From a virus: a stretch of 64,000 bases of DNA. The stretch is taken from IMG/VR virus record IMGVR_UViG_3300007640_000036, positions 1 through 64,000 of that record. The stretch is one strand, 5' to 3'. Below are positions 36,000 to 43,173 of this stretch, one piece after another. The notes beneath the pieces are model-generated. The model ran no database searches and was not told where the DNA came from. It saw only the letters and a program-made list of their open reading frames with translations. Each line of letters starts with the position of its first letter. Within the stretch, counting starts at the first letter, position 1. The position numbers were made by a program, and so were the translations under genes.

Positions 36000-36025
36000 T
36001 AACTTTGCTTAACAATAGGAGGTTA
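36000..36025 (+). promoter_or_regulatory. ROSE-like RNA thermometer candidate covering the hsp20 ribosome binding site
   Basis: Bases 36000-36009 (UAACUUUGCU) can pair with 36017-36025 (AGGAGGUUA) around a seven-base loop: nine pairs including two G-U, with G36007 left as a bulge. A UUGCU opposite an AGGA Shine-Dalgarno with an unpaired or non-canonical G is the hallmark of ROSE thermometers in small heat-shock gene leaders. The hairpin covers the whole AGGAGG and ends one base before the ATG. A second hairpin (GACAA/TTGTC, 35971-35992) lies upstream, as in multi-hairpin ROSE leaders. Confidence 0.6.
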
Positions 36026-36026
36026 C

Positions 36027-36482
36027 ATGACCAATAAAGCACTATCAATTTTCAATCAATTAAGACCACTAACTGTAGGATTTGACGATACGTTCAGACA
36101 TTTTGAATCAATGTTTGACCATCAATTAGATCATATATCAACTACAGCTTTTCCACACTATAATATAGTTAAGATGGATAAGAATAAGTACGATATTCAA
36201 ATCGCACTTGCTGGTTATAACAAAAAAGATATAGACATAAGCCTTGAGGAAGGTGTACTATCTGTTGAGTCTAAAAAAGTAGATGACAAGAAAACAGAAA
36301 AGGTAGACTCTGGAGGTGAAATCTTACATAAAGGTATCGCTAAAAGATACTTTAAGAAGTCTTTTACAATCGCTGATGACGTTAAGGTTACAGGCGCTGA
36401 ATTAAAGGACGGACTATTAAGAGTGTCTTTAGAAAGAGTTGTTCCAGAACATAAAAAACCTAGAACTATCTCAATCAAATAA
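36027..36482 (+). CDS. Small heat-shock protein (Hsp20/IbpA-like)
   Basis: A 151-residue alpha-crystallin-domain chaperone. The N-terminus LSIFNQLRPLTVGFDDTF resembles IbpA. The core domain runs from about HYNIVKMDKNKYDIQIALAG to GLLRVSLERVVPE, with the conserved ELKDGLLRV turn, and the C-terminal ISI is the oligomer-contact I-x-I motif. Hsp20 holds unfolding proteins; several marine T4-like phages encode one, possibly to aid capsid or scaffold assembly. The leader carries a possible RNA thermometer. A hairpin and late promoter follow. Confidence 0.93.
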   Translation: MTNKALSIFNQLRPLTVGFDDTFRHFESMFDHQLDHISTTAFPHYNIVKMDKNKYDIQIALAGYNKKDIDISLEEGVLSVESKKVDDKKTEKVDSGGEILHKGIAKRYFKKSFTIADDVKVTGAELKDGLLRVSLERVVPEHKKPRTISIK

Positions 36483-36490
36483 AAAACCAA

Positions 36491-36521
36491 TACGTGCTAT
36501 GTTTTAAACGCATAGCACGTA
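36491..36521 (+). terminator. Strong hairpin after hsp20
   Basis: A perfect 11-pair stem TACGTGCTATG (36491-36501) with CATAGCACGTA (36511-36521) and a nine-base loop. There is no T-run after it; instead the right arm merges into a late promoter. It may be a terminator or an mRNA 3'-end stabiliser. Confidence 0.5.
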
Positions 36522-36527
36522 TAAATA
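36520..36527 (+). promoter_or_regulatory. T4-type late promoter before a small basic protein gene
   Basis: TATAAATA shares its first two bases with the hairpin right arm. The predicted start near 36533 would begin a structured leader before the ATG at 36609. Confidence 0.6.
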
Positions 36528-36532
36528 CTTAA

Positions 36533-36608
36533 TATCGTTCAACTCAAATGAGTCGGAAGTAGGCACGTGCCGAAGGAACGCACCTAACTAAAAAAAAAAG
36601 GAGGGTGT
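36533..36608 (+). promoter_or_regulatory. Structured 5' leader of the small basic protein gene
   Basis: An outer stem CGTTC (36536-36540)/GAACG (36576-36580) encloses hairpin ACTC/GAGT (36542-36553) and palindrome GGCACGTGCC (36562-36571), giving a possible three-way junction. An alternative stem TCGG/CCGA (36553-36556 with 36570-36573) competes with part of it. An A-run and AAAGGAGGG ribosome binding site follow. I do not recognise an RNA family. Confidence 0.4.
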
Positions 36609-36764
36609 ATGAATTTCAAGTGGGATCTAACAAAGTTTATTAAAGAGGCAAGAGCAAAAAAATCTGCAACTGCTATTTTAAGAAAAAGATCAAAAGATTC
36701 AATTGCTAGACCAAAAGCAACTAAAAATATCACATCAAAAGATTCTCGTTTACAAGGTATATAG
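36609..36764 (+). CDS. Small basic protein with capsid-targeting-like start
   Basis: A 51-residue protein with an excellent AAAGGAGGG ribosome binding site and a late promoter upstream. The N-terminal 13 residues (MNFKWDLTKFIKE) end in F-I-K-E followed by A, close to FIAE-A in the T4 capsid-targeting sequence and matching the gp21 (I/L)-x-E rule. Cleavage would leave 38 residues that are very basic (ARAKKSATAILRKRSKDSI and on). T4 internal head proteins are likewise small, basic and processed. No family is recognised; the internal protein idea is inference. Confidence 0.6.
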   Translation: MNFKWDLTKFIKEARAKKSATAILRKRSKDSIARPKATKNITSKDSRLQGI

Positions 36765-36768
36765 GATA

Positions 36769-36797
36769 TTGACAAATTGACGTGAATAGTATATAAT
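36769..36797 (+). promoter_or_regulatory. Consensus host-type promoter for the peroxiredoxin gene
   Basis: Perfect TTGACA (36769-36774), 17-base spacer, perfect TATAAT (36792-36797). It is followed by a leader with AAGGAG ahead of the ATG at 36823. Confidence 0.85.
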
Positions 36798-36822
36798 GTA
36801 ATTATTATAAGGAGAAAATATT

Positions 36823-37347
36823 ATGAAAAAAGGTGATAGAGTACCAGAAGTAAATTTTAGAGTAAGATCGCTAGGCGAATGGACAGATACAAATACGAAT
36901 ACGTATTTTAAAGATAAGAGAGTTATACTGTTTTCATTACCAGGCGCTTTTACTCCTACATGTTCAACTCAACAATTACCAGGATACGAAAAATTATATA
37001 GTGTGTTTAAACAACACAATATTGATGACATATATTGTATGTCAGTAAATGATTCGTTTGTTATGAATGCCTGGGCACAAAATCAAAAACTAGAAAACGT
37101 TAAAGTAATACCTGATGGTAATGGTGACTTTACAGACGCAATGGATATGCTTGTAGAGAAAACTGTTATAGGTTTTGGTATGAGATCATGGAGATATGCT
37201 ATGATTGTAAACAATGGTGTAATAGAAGAAATGTTTGTAGAACCTGGTAAAGGTAACAATACATCAGGAGACCCTTATGAGGAATCTACTCCTGAAAAAG
37301 TTTTAAAATATCTACAAGCAAGTAGGCTTGACTCAAACGCAATTTAG
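36823..37347 (+). CDS. Peroxiredoxin (Prx5/AhpC-TSA type)
   Basis: A 174-residue thiol peroxidase. The active site is PGAFTPTCSTQQLPGY with the peroxidatic Cys at C47 and T44 in the conserved T-x-x-C. The partner Arg is probably in MRSWRYAMIV, about residue 127. The fold and SVNDSFVMNAWAQNQ segment fit the Prx5 subfamily. It reduces hydrogen peroxide or organic peroxides and may protect the infected cell. It is driven by a consensus early promoter. A promoter for the next gene lies in its 3' end. Confidence 0.93.
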   Translation: MKKGDRVPEVNFRVRSLGEWTDTNTNTYFKDKRVILFSLPGAFTPTCSTQQLPGYEKLYSVFKQHNIDDIYCMSVNDSFVMNAWAQNQKLENVKVIPDGNGDFTDAMDMLVEKTVIGFGMRSWRYAMIVNNGVIEEMFVEPGKGNNTSGDPYEESTPEKVLKYLQASRLDSNAI

Positions 37348-37356
37348 TGATATAAT
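37328..37356 (+). promoter_or_regulatory. Host-type promoter for the DUF3310/clamp operon, nearly leaderless
   Basis: TTGACT (37328-37333), inside the end of the peroxiredoxin gene, 17-base spacer, TATAAT (37351-37356). The expected start falls on or beside the ATG at 37363, and no ribosome binding site is visible. Confidence 0.7.
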
Positions 37357-37362
37357 AATATT

Positions 37363-37626
37363 ATGAAATACAATGAGGATAAAATCTTAAAAGAGATTAA
37401 AGAGTACATTGAGTCCACATACGGACAACATTACTCGTCTGGTAAAGATGGTATCCAAACTTTAGATTTATTAAAGTCTATTGGAATTAAAAGTGATTTT
37501 TGTCAGGCAAATGCAATTAAGTATTTGTCAAGGTATGGCAGAAAAAGTGGTTATAATCGTAAAGACTTGCTTAAAGCATTACATTATGTTATACTATTAT
37601 TAAATAATGATAAGGATAAGAAATGA
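37363..37626 (+). CDS. DUF3310 family protein
   Basis: An 87-residue protein of the DUF3310 (SaV-type) family common in phages. It shows YYxxG-like QHYSSGKDGIQTLDLLKSIG, then FCQANAIKYLSRYGRKSGYN and RKDLLKALHYVILLLNN, the usual order of a conserved NAIKYL(x)R helix followed by a DLxKAxxY helix. The biochemical role is not established; it is sometimes annotated as nucleotide kinase-like. It overlaps the sliding clamp start by 4 bases and so leads the replication operon 45-44-62-regA. Confidence 0.8.
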   Translation: MKYNEDKILKEIKEYIESTYGQHYSSGKDGIQTLDLLKSIGIKSDFCQANAIKYLSRYGRKSGYNRKDLLKALHYVILLLNNDKDKK

Positions 37627-38288
37627 AAATAAGTGATAATACAATTAGTATATTAAGAAATTTTAGTGATATAAATGCTAATATACTATTTAAACCTGGT
37701 AAGAAACTATCTACAGTTTCTACAATGAAAAACATTATGGCAGAAGCCAATGTTGAAGATGAGTTTGAAACTGAATTTGGTGTATATGATTTGCCAGAGT
37801 TTTTAAGAGCATTAGATTCTTTTACACAACCTGTATTGAATTTTAATGGTTCTGCAAACCTAAAAATACAAGATGAGAAGACATCTTTATCAGCAAGATA
37901 TGCTTTTGCTGAAAAATCTACATTGAGATATCCTTCTAAATCTATAACAATGCCAGACAAAACAGTATCGTTCTCATTGAACAATGCTGATTATGAGTCT
38001 GTTAAAAAATTATATACTAATTTAAGTCTACCTGATATTGCATTTAAAGGTGAAGATGGTAAGATTAAGTTAGTTGCATTAGATAAGAAGAATAGCAACT
38101 CTAACGAATCGTCTATTATTGTAGGCGAAACTGATATAGAGTTTACTGCATATATCAAGGCCGAGAATATGAAGATTATTCCTGGTGATTATGATGTTGC
38201 ATTATCAAAGGCAAAGATTGCTCACTTCATAAACAAAAAGGTACAAGTACAATACTGGATCGCTTTAGAAGCTGACTCAACATTTTAA
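37623..38288 (+). CDS. gp45: Sliding clamp gp45
   Basis: A 221-residue clamp (T4 gp45 is 228). Matches are MKISDNTISILRNFSDINANILFKPG read in parts, EFLRALDSF and the C-terminal VQYWIALEADSTF, equivalent to the end of T4 gp45. It forms a trimeric ring tethering gp43 polymerase and also activates late transcription through gp55-polymerase. It is followed by the loader gp44 after 9 bases, the T4 order. Confidence 0.95.
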   Translation: MKISDNTISILRNFSDINANILFKPGKKLSTVSTMKNIMAEANVEDEFETEFGVYDLPEFLRALDSFTQPVLNFNGSANLKIQDEKTSLSARYAFAEKSTLRYPSKSITMPDKTVSFSLNNADYESVKKLYTNLSLPDIAFKGEDGKIKLVALDKKNSNSNESSIIVGETDIEFTAYIKAENMKIIPGDYDVALSKAKIAHFINKKVQVQYWIALEADSTF

Positions 38289-38300
38289 GGTTGTTATATG
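38284..38300 (+). promoter_or_regulatory. Possible RegA binding site at the gp44 start
   Basis: The initiation region reads TTTTAAGGTTGTTATATG. The UUGUUA just before AUG is close to the core of RNAs selected for T4 RegA binding (UUGUUAUG, from memory). A RegA homologue is encoded at 39895. Confidence 0.35.
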
Positions 38301-39242
38301 TCAGATTTTCTATGGGTTGAAAAATACCGTCCTAAAAAAATATCAGAATGTATCTTAACTGAAGATTTAAAGAATACCTTTAGTAAGTTTCTAATACAAA
38401 AAGAAATTCCTAATCTTCTCCTTTCAGGCACAGCAGGTACGGGTAAGACAACAGTTGCTCGTGCCTTGTGTGAAGAACTAGGTGCTGATTATTTAATCAT
38501 CAATGGTTCAGATGAAGGTAGACATATTGATACTTTACGTACCACAATCAAAAACTTCGCCTCTAGTGTATCACTAGAAGGTGGTTCTAATCATAAAGTT
38601 GTTATTATAGACGAGGCAGATTATATGAATGCTGATAGTGTTCAACCTGCGTTGCGTAATTTCATTGAAACGTTTTACAAGAATTGTAGATTTATATTTA
38701 CTTGTAATTTCAAAAACAAAATCATACCTGCATTACATAGTCGTTGTACAGTTATTGATTTTCGTATTACTAATGGTCAGAAAGTAAAAACTGCTACTGC
38801 ATTTCTTAAAAGACTAGGTGATGTATTGAAGGCAGAGAATATAGAGTTTGATAACAAAGTACTTGCTGAACTAATACAAAGACACTATCCAGACTTTAGA
38901 AGAACGATAAACGAATTACAAAGATATTCTGTAAGAGGTAAGATAGATAGTGGTATACTTGTATCTATGTCAGAAATCAATAATAAACAATTGATTTCAT
39001 TTCTAAAAGAGAAAAGGTTCGGTGATATGAGAAAATGGGTTGTTCAAAACCTTGATAAAGATCCATCTTCTTTGTTTACTGGTATCTATGATATTCTATA
39101 TAAACATCTACAACCTCAATCTATCCCTGCAGCCGTTCTAACAATTGCTGATTATCAATATAAATCAGCCTTTGTGGCAGACCATGAGATAAATATGGTT
39201 GCGTGCCTAACACAAATCATGGCAGAATGTAAATTTAAATAG
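38298..39242 (+). CDS. gp44: Clamp loader large subunit gp44
   Basis: A 314-residue AAA+ ATPase (T4 gp44 is 319). Features are WVEKYRPKKISECIL at the start, Walker A GTAGTGKT (K50), Walker B IIDEADYMN, the sensor 1 region FTCNFKNKIIPALHSRC with the arginine-finger-like SRC, and a C-terminal collar domain. With gp62 it opens gp45 and places it at primer ends. Unlike T4, the gp62 gene is separated from it by a small protein gene and a tRNA. Confidence 0.96.
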   Translation: MSDFLWVEKYRPKKISECILTEDLKNTFSKFLIQKEIPNLLLSGTAGTGKTTVARALCEELGADYLIINGSDEGRHIDTLRTTIKNFASSVSLEGGSNHKVVIIDEADYMNADSVQPALRNFIETFYKNCRFIFTCNFKNKIIPALHSRCTVIDFRITNGQKVKTATAFLKRLGDVLKAENIEFDNKVLAELIQRHYPDFRRTINELQRYSVRGKIDSGILVSMSEINNKQLISFLKEKRFGDMRKWVVQNLDKDPSSLFTGIYDILYKHLQPQSIPAAVLTIADYQYKSAFVADHEINMVACLTQIMAECKFK

Positions 39243-39250
39243 AGGATGAA

Positions 39251-39406
39251 ATGGCAAGAAGAACATTTTTTAGAACTTTGATAGTGAAGTTAAGAATGTG
39301 GTATGCTGATATAAGAGGTCATCACGGTAAGAGATGGGATTATGAACCAGGCGATTACTATATGGGTTCTCATAAAGGTCATAAGAAACACGAAAGAAAA
39401 CACTAA
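39251..39406 (+). CDS. Small basic His-rich protein
   Basis: A 51-residue frame 8 bases after gp44, too short for standard gene calls. It is strongly basic and ends in a His/Lys-rich tail (MGSHKGHKKHERKH). The N-terminal helix RRTFFRTLIVKLRMWYADIRG is amphipathic. A GAGGATGA sequence upstream may serve as ribosome binding site. No family is recognised. Nucleic-acid binding is possible from charge only. It sits immediately before the tRNA gene. Confidence 0.5.
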   Translation: MARRTFFRTLIVKLRMWYADIRGHHGKRWDYEPGDYYMGSHKGHKKHERKH

Positions 39407-39412
39407 CAATGG

Positions 39413-39488
39413 GCCGCTTTAGCTCAGTTGGTAGAGCAACTGATTTGTAATCAGTAGGTCCGCGGTTCAAATCCGTGAAGCGGCACCA
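39413..39488 (+). tRNA. tRNA-Thr (anticodon UGU)
   Basis: A complete 76-base cloverleaf. Acceptor stem GCCGCTT (39413-39419) pairs with AAGCGGC (39478-39484), followed by discriminator A and an encoded CCA. The D-arm is AGCTCAGTTGGTAGAGC, the anticodon stem ACTGA/TCAGT holds loop TTTGTAA with anticodon TGT, and the T-arm contains GGTTCAAATC. It reads ACA codons, which are very frequent in the Thr-rich fibre genes of this phage. Confidence 0.97.
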
Positions 39489-39499
39489 GAAATTATATT

Positions 39500-39898
39500 A
39501 TGATAGAATACAAATTATCTGATTATCTCAATGCACTTAACTGGACAAAAGTTAATTTGCTAGACGGAGATGATCTCACTTGGGAAAAGAAGTACCCACC
39601 ATACGTAATAAATCGTTGTTTATCACAGCATGTTGACGCTATAATGATGGCAAATGAGATGAATTTTCATCACGGCCTCACCAAACGTTTACAGTTTCAT
39701 TTTCTACTAAATAGTATTCGTAAGAGAAAGAGGTTTGGTGGTAAGTGGACTACAACTACTAAATCAAAAAATTTAGAGTATGTAAAAGAATATTATGGTT
39801 ATAGCAATGCAAAAGCAAAGGTAGCCCTTGACATACTGGATAAGAAACAATTGAATCTTATTAAGGAAAAACTTGATAAGGGTGGGAGAAAAAAATGA
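39500..39898 (+). CDS. gp62: Clamp loader small subunit gp62
   Basis: A 132-residue protein, shorter than T4 gp62 (187). The N-terminus (YKLSDYLNALNWTKVNLLD) and the central helical part (INRCLSQHVDAIMMANEMN, LTKRLQFHFLLNSIRKRKRF) are characteristic. One copy joins four gp44 subunits. The shortened length seems common in marine relatives. The stop overlaps regA by 4 bases (ATGA). Confidence 0.92.
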   Translation: MIEYKLSDYLNALNWTKVNLLDGDDLTWEKKYPPYVINRCLSQHVDAIMMANEMNFHHGLTKRLQFHFLLNSIRKRKRFGGKWTTTTKSKNLEYVKEYYGYSNAKAKVALDILDKKQLNLIKEKLDKGGRKK

Positions 39899-40329
39899 GT
39901 GACGAGAATTTTAATTGGTCACCTGAGCAGATGTTAGAGGTTACACTCAAACAGCCAGATGACTTTCTAAAGATTAGGGAAACCTTGTCCCGAATAGGTG
40001 TTGCAAGTCGTAAAGATAAAACTTTATTTCAAAGTTGTCACATACTACATAAACAAGGTAAATATTACATAGTACATTTCAAAGAACTTTTTGCTTTAGA
40101 TGGTAAGAAAGCTACATTAGTTGAGAATGATATTCAAAGACGTAACACAATATCAGTTTTATTACAAGATTGGAATTTATTATCTATAGTCAAATCAGAG
40201 GCTGCTGAAAACAAAGCACCTTTATCACAAATCAAAATTATTGCTTTCAAAGAAAAAAACGAATGGAATTTGCAAGCAAAATATAACATCGGCAAGAAAC
40301 AACCAACTGAAGAAAACAAAACTGAATAG
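39895..40329 (+). CDS. regA: Translational repressor RegA
   Basis: A 144-residue homologue of T4 RegA (122). Shared segments are LEVTLKQPDDFLKIRETLSR, DKTLFQSCHILHKQGKYYIV, HFKELFALDGKKA and KIIAFKEKNEWNLQAKYNIG. It has a short N-terminal extension (SDENFNWSPEQM) and an acidic tail. RegA binds AU-rich initiation regions of early mRNAs, including those of clamp and polymerase genes, and shuts down their translation. It sits between gp62 and gp43, as in T4, with one extra gene between it and gp43. Confidence 0.95.
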   Translation: MSDENFNWSPEQMLEVTLKQPDDFLKIRETLSRIGVASRKDKTLFQSCHILHKQGKYYIVHFKELFALDGKKATLVENDIQRRNTISVLLQDWNLLSIVKSEAAENKAPLSQIKIIAFKEKNEWNLQAKYNIGKKQPTEENKTE

Positions 40330-40338
40330 GAGTATATT

Positions 40339-40635
40339 ATGATTAGACTATACAGACTCTCATCTGGAGAGGACGTAATAGGTACGCCACAAGAAAGTGA
40401 TAGAGCAGATCACTTGGCAATAAAGAAACCTTTTGTATTAATACCAATGCAAGGACAACCAGGCAAACCTATGCAAATAGGATTTCATCCATACATACCA
40501 TACACAAAGGATGAAGTTATACATATCAAAGAGGCAAATATAATTACTGACACTACACCAGATGATAATATGATTGGTGCATATCAACAAAATACAGGTC
40601 AGATAGTTACACCTAAAGCAAAAATTATCACATAG
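40339..40635 (+). CDS. Sm-like-looking hypothetical protein (paralogue of 24851-25318)
   Basis: A 98-residue protein with the pattern IRLYRLSSGEDVIGTPQES, LAIKKPFVLIPM and DEVIHIKEANIITDTTP. The start and the following strand resemble the 155-residue protein at 24851, suggesting a small paralogous family. A GGAG ribosome binding site precedes the ATG. The beta-barrel reading recalls Sm/LSm proteins, but I cannot confirm RNA binding. It lies between regA and the polymerase. Confidence 0.55.
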   Translation: MIRLYRLSSGEDVIGTPQESDRADHLAIKKPFVLIPMQGQPGKPMQIGFHPYIPYTKDEVIHIKEANIITDTTPDDNMIGAYQQNTGQIVTPKAKIIT

Positions 40636-40637
40636 TA

Positions 40638-40666
40638 TTGACTTTTAAAATCAATCGTGTTATAAT
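40638..40666 (+). promoter_or_regulatory. Host-type promoter for DNA polymerase, nearly leaderless
   Basis: TTGACT (40638-40643), 17-base spacer, perfect TATAAT (40661-40666). The expected start at 40672-40674 coincides with the ATG of gp43, and no ribosome binding site is seen. Confidence 0.75.
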
Positions 40667-40671
40667 AAGAT

Positions 40672-43173
40672 ATGAATTTGGCGAGTAGTTTTTATACAAA
40701 TGTTGTAGAGCATAAAGGTAAACTTCTTATTAGAGGTGTCAATAATGGGCAATCTTATTTAAGTCGTATCAATTATAGTCCTACACTATACCTACCTACA
40801 AAAGAAGAATCAAAATATAAAACTTTAGATGGTACTAATCTAAAAGCAAAACGATTTGATTCTATATCAAAAGCAAAACATTTCTATAGTGAGTATGCAC
40901 CTATACCAGAGTATAAAATCTTTGGTATGAATAGATACAACTATCAATACATCGCTGACGAATACAAAGGCGAGATGAAGTGGAACAAAGACTACATTAA
41001 GATATTCACACTTGATATAGAAACCGAGTGTGAAGGTGGCTTTCCCGATCCAGATACTGCAAAAGAAACGATTATTTGTATCACTATAAAAAATCACAGC
41101 AATAAACAGATTATCACATGGGGTACAGGTGACTTCATTTCTAAAAAGACAAATGTAACTTATGTAAAATGTCAAAATGAAAAGCACATGTTGCTAGAGT
41201 TTCTAAAATTCTGGTGTAAGAATCATCCTGATATTCTAACAGGTTGGAATGTAAAGTTTTTTGATATGCCTTATCTTATGAATCGTATGAGATATATCTT
41301 TGATAATGATACAATCAATAAAATGTCACCATGGAATTATGTCAACGCAGATAGAATACAACTTGGTAATAAAAGCAATCAAATATGGAATATACTAGGT
41401 GTATCTGTACTAGATTATTTTGATCTGTATAAAAAGTTTACATATGTCCGACAAGAAAGTTATAAACTTAATTACATTGCTAAGGTAGAACTAGGCGAAC
41501 AGAAATTAGATAACCCATATGAAACGTTTAAAGATTTCTATACAAAAGATTATCAAAGGTTTGTAGAGTACAATATACAAGACGTAGAACTTGTTGATAG
41601 ACTCGAAGACAAAATGAAACTGATTGAGTTATGCCTGACTATGGCATATGATTACAAGGTAAACTATACAGATGTTTATTCACAAGTAAGGTGTTGGGAT
41701 ACAATCATCTATAATCATTTACTTACAAAAAATATTCAAATACCACCTAGAGAAGATCAGATTAAGGACACACAATACGAAGGTGCATATGTAAAAGATC
41801 CACAACTAGGTTTGCATAACTGGATTGTTTCGTTTGATTTAAACAGTTTGTATCCACACTTAATTATGCAATACAATATTAGTCCTGAAATGTTTGTAGG
41901 TACAGAACCTAAAGCAGTAGGTGTAGAAAATTTTTTAGATGAAAGATTAAATCTCAAATGGGCAAAAGATCGTAATGTGACTATTGCACCAAACGGTGCC
42001 ATGTTTAAAAGAGATAAACAAGGTTTCTTACCTGAACTTATGGAGAAGATGTACACCGAACGTGTAGTATATAAGAAGAAGGCAATTGAAGCCAAGAAAG
42101 AATATCAAAAGACAAAAGACCCAATCTATTCAAACGAGATTTCTCGTTGTCACAATATACAGATGGCAAAAAAGATTTCACTTAACTCTGCTTATGGTGC
42201 TATTGGCAATCAATATTTCAGATACTTTGATGTAAAACAGGCAGAGGCAATTACACTAGGTGGCCAGTTATCTATTCGTTGGATAGAACGTGACGTAAAT
42301 AAATTTATGAACAAGTTGCTAGGCACAGATAATAAAAACTATGTTGTGGCGTCTGATACAGATTCAATCTATCTAAAATTAGATACACTTGTTGAAAAAG
42401 TTTGCAAAGGTAAATCAACAAAACAAATAGTTGACTTTTTAGATAAAGCAGCTGAAGAAAAAATACAAAAAGTTATTGATAGTAGTTTTGAAAATCTTGC
42501 AAAATATGTAAATGCTTATCAACAAAAAATGATTATGAAACGAGAAGCAATTGCTAACAAAGGTATATGGGTTGCTAAAAAACGATATATGATGAATGTA
42601 TTTGATGAAGAAGGTGTCAAATATGATATACCTAAACTAAAGATTATGGGCGTAGAAGCAGTTAAGTCATCCACACCTGAAGTATGTAGAGGTAAGATTA
42701 AGGATGCTATTCGTGTAATTATGAATGACAGCGAAGACGCTCTAATAAAATTCGTAAATGACTTCAAAGAAGTCTTTATGACACTCTCGCCAGAGGAGGT
42801 TGCCTTTCCTAGAAGTTGTAATAATCTCAACAAATACATTGACAGCAATTCAATTTATAAGAAAGGCACACCTATACATGTCAAAGGTGCATTGATATAT
42901 AATCATAATATTAGTAAACACAAACTAGGTATGAAATATCCTTATATACAAGATGGCGATAAAATTAAATTCTTAATGTTAAAACAACCTAATACAGTTA
43001 AAGATACAGTTATATCTTTCTCTACAAAAATACCATATGAGTTTGAATTACACAAGTACGTAGATTACGATACACAATTTCAAAAAACATTTACTGATCC
43101 GTTGAGATTTATACTTGACTCGATAGGGTGGAAGTTAGAACGTGAGGCCACACTTGAAAGTTTCTTTGAATGA
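40672..43173 (+). CDS. gp43: DNA polymerase gp43 (family B)
   Basis: An 833-residue replicative polymerase (T4 gp43 is 898). Exonuclease motif Exo I is LDIETE with D115 and E117. Polymerase motif A is FDLNSLYPHLI (D389), motif B is KKISLNSAYGAIGN and motif C is ASDTDSIYL (D562, D564). The thumb region continues to the C-terminus with ATLESFF, probably the clamp-binding tail. It copies the phage genome with gp45. Its promoter overlaps the start, so the mRNA may lack a leader; AU-rich sequence there could also be a RegA target. Confidence 0.97.
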   Translation: MNLASSFYTNVVEHKGKLLIRGVNNGQSYLSRINYSPTLYLPTKEESKYKTLDGTNLKAKRFDSISKAKHFYSEYAPIPEYKIFGMNRYNYQYIADEYKGEMKWNKDYIKIFTLDIETECEGGFPDPDTAKETIICITIKNHSNKQIITWGTGDFISKKTNVTYVKCQNEKHMLLEFLKFWCKNHPDILTGWNVKFFDMPYLMNRMRYIFDNDTINKMSPWNYVNADRIQLGNKSNQIWNILGVSVLDYFDLYKKFTYVRQESYKLNYIAKVELGEQKLDNPYETFKDFYTKDYQRFVEYNIQDVELVDRLEDKMKLIELCLTMAYDYKVNYTDVYSQVRCWDTIIYNHLLTKNIQIPPREDQIKDTQYEGAYVKDPQLGLHNWIVSFDLNSLYPHLIMQYNISPEMFVGTEPKAVGVENFLDERLNLKWAKDRNVTIAPNGAMFKRDKQGFLPELMEKMYTERVVYKKKAIEAKKEYQKTKDPIYSNEISRCHNIQMAKKISLNSAYGAIGNQYFRYFDVKQAEAITLGGQLSIRWIERDVNKFMNKLLGTDNKNYVVASDTDSIYLKLDTLVEKVCKGKSTKQIVDFLDKAAEEKIQKVIDSSFENLAKYVNAYQQKMIMKREAIANKGIWVAKKRYMMNVFDEEGVKYDIPKLKIMGVEAVKSSTPEVCRGKIKDAIRVIMNDSEDALIKFVNDFKEVFMTLSPEEVAFPRSCNNLNKYIDSNSIYKKGTPIHVKGALIYNHNISKHKLGMKYPYIQDGDKIKFLMLKQPNTVKDTVISFSTKIPYEFELHKYVDYDTQFQKTFTDPLRFILDSIGWKLEREATLESFFE

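Noticed and set aside
36536-36580. A hammerhead ribozyme or known riboswitch in the structured leader
   Set aside because: The conserved hammerhead core (CUGAUGA and GAAA) is absent, and no ligand-binding core is recognisable.
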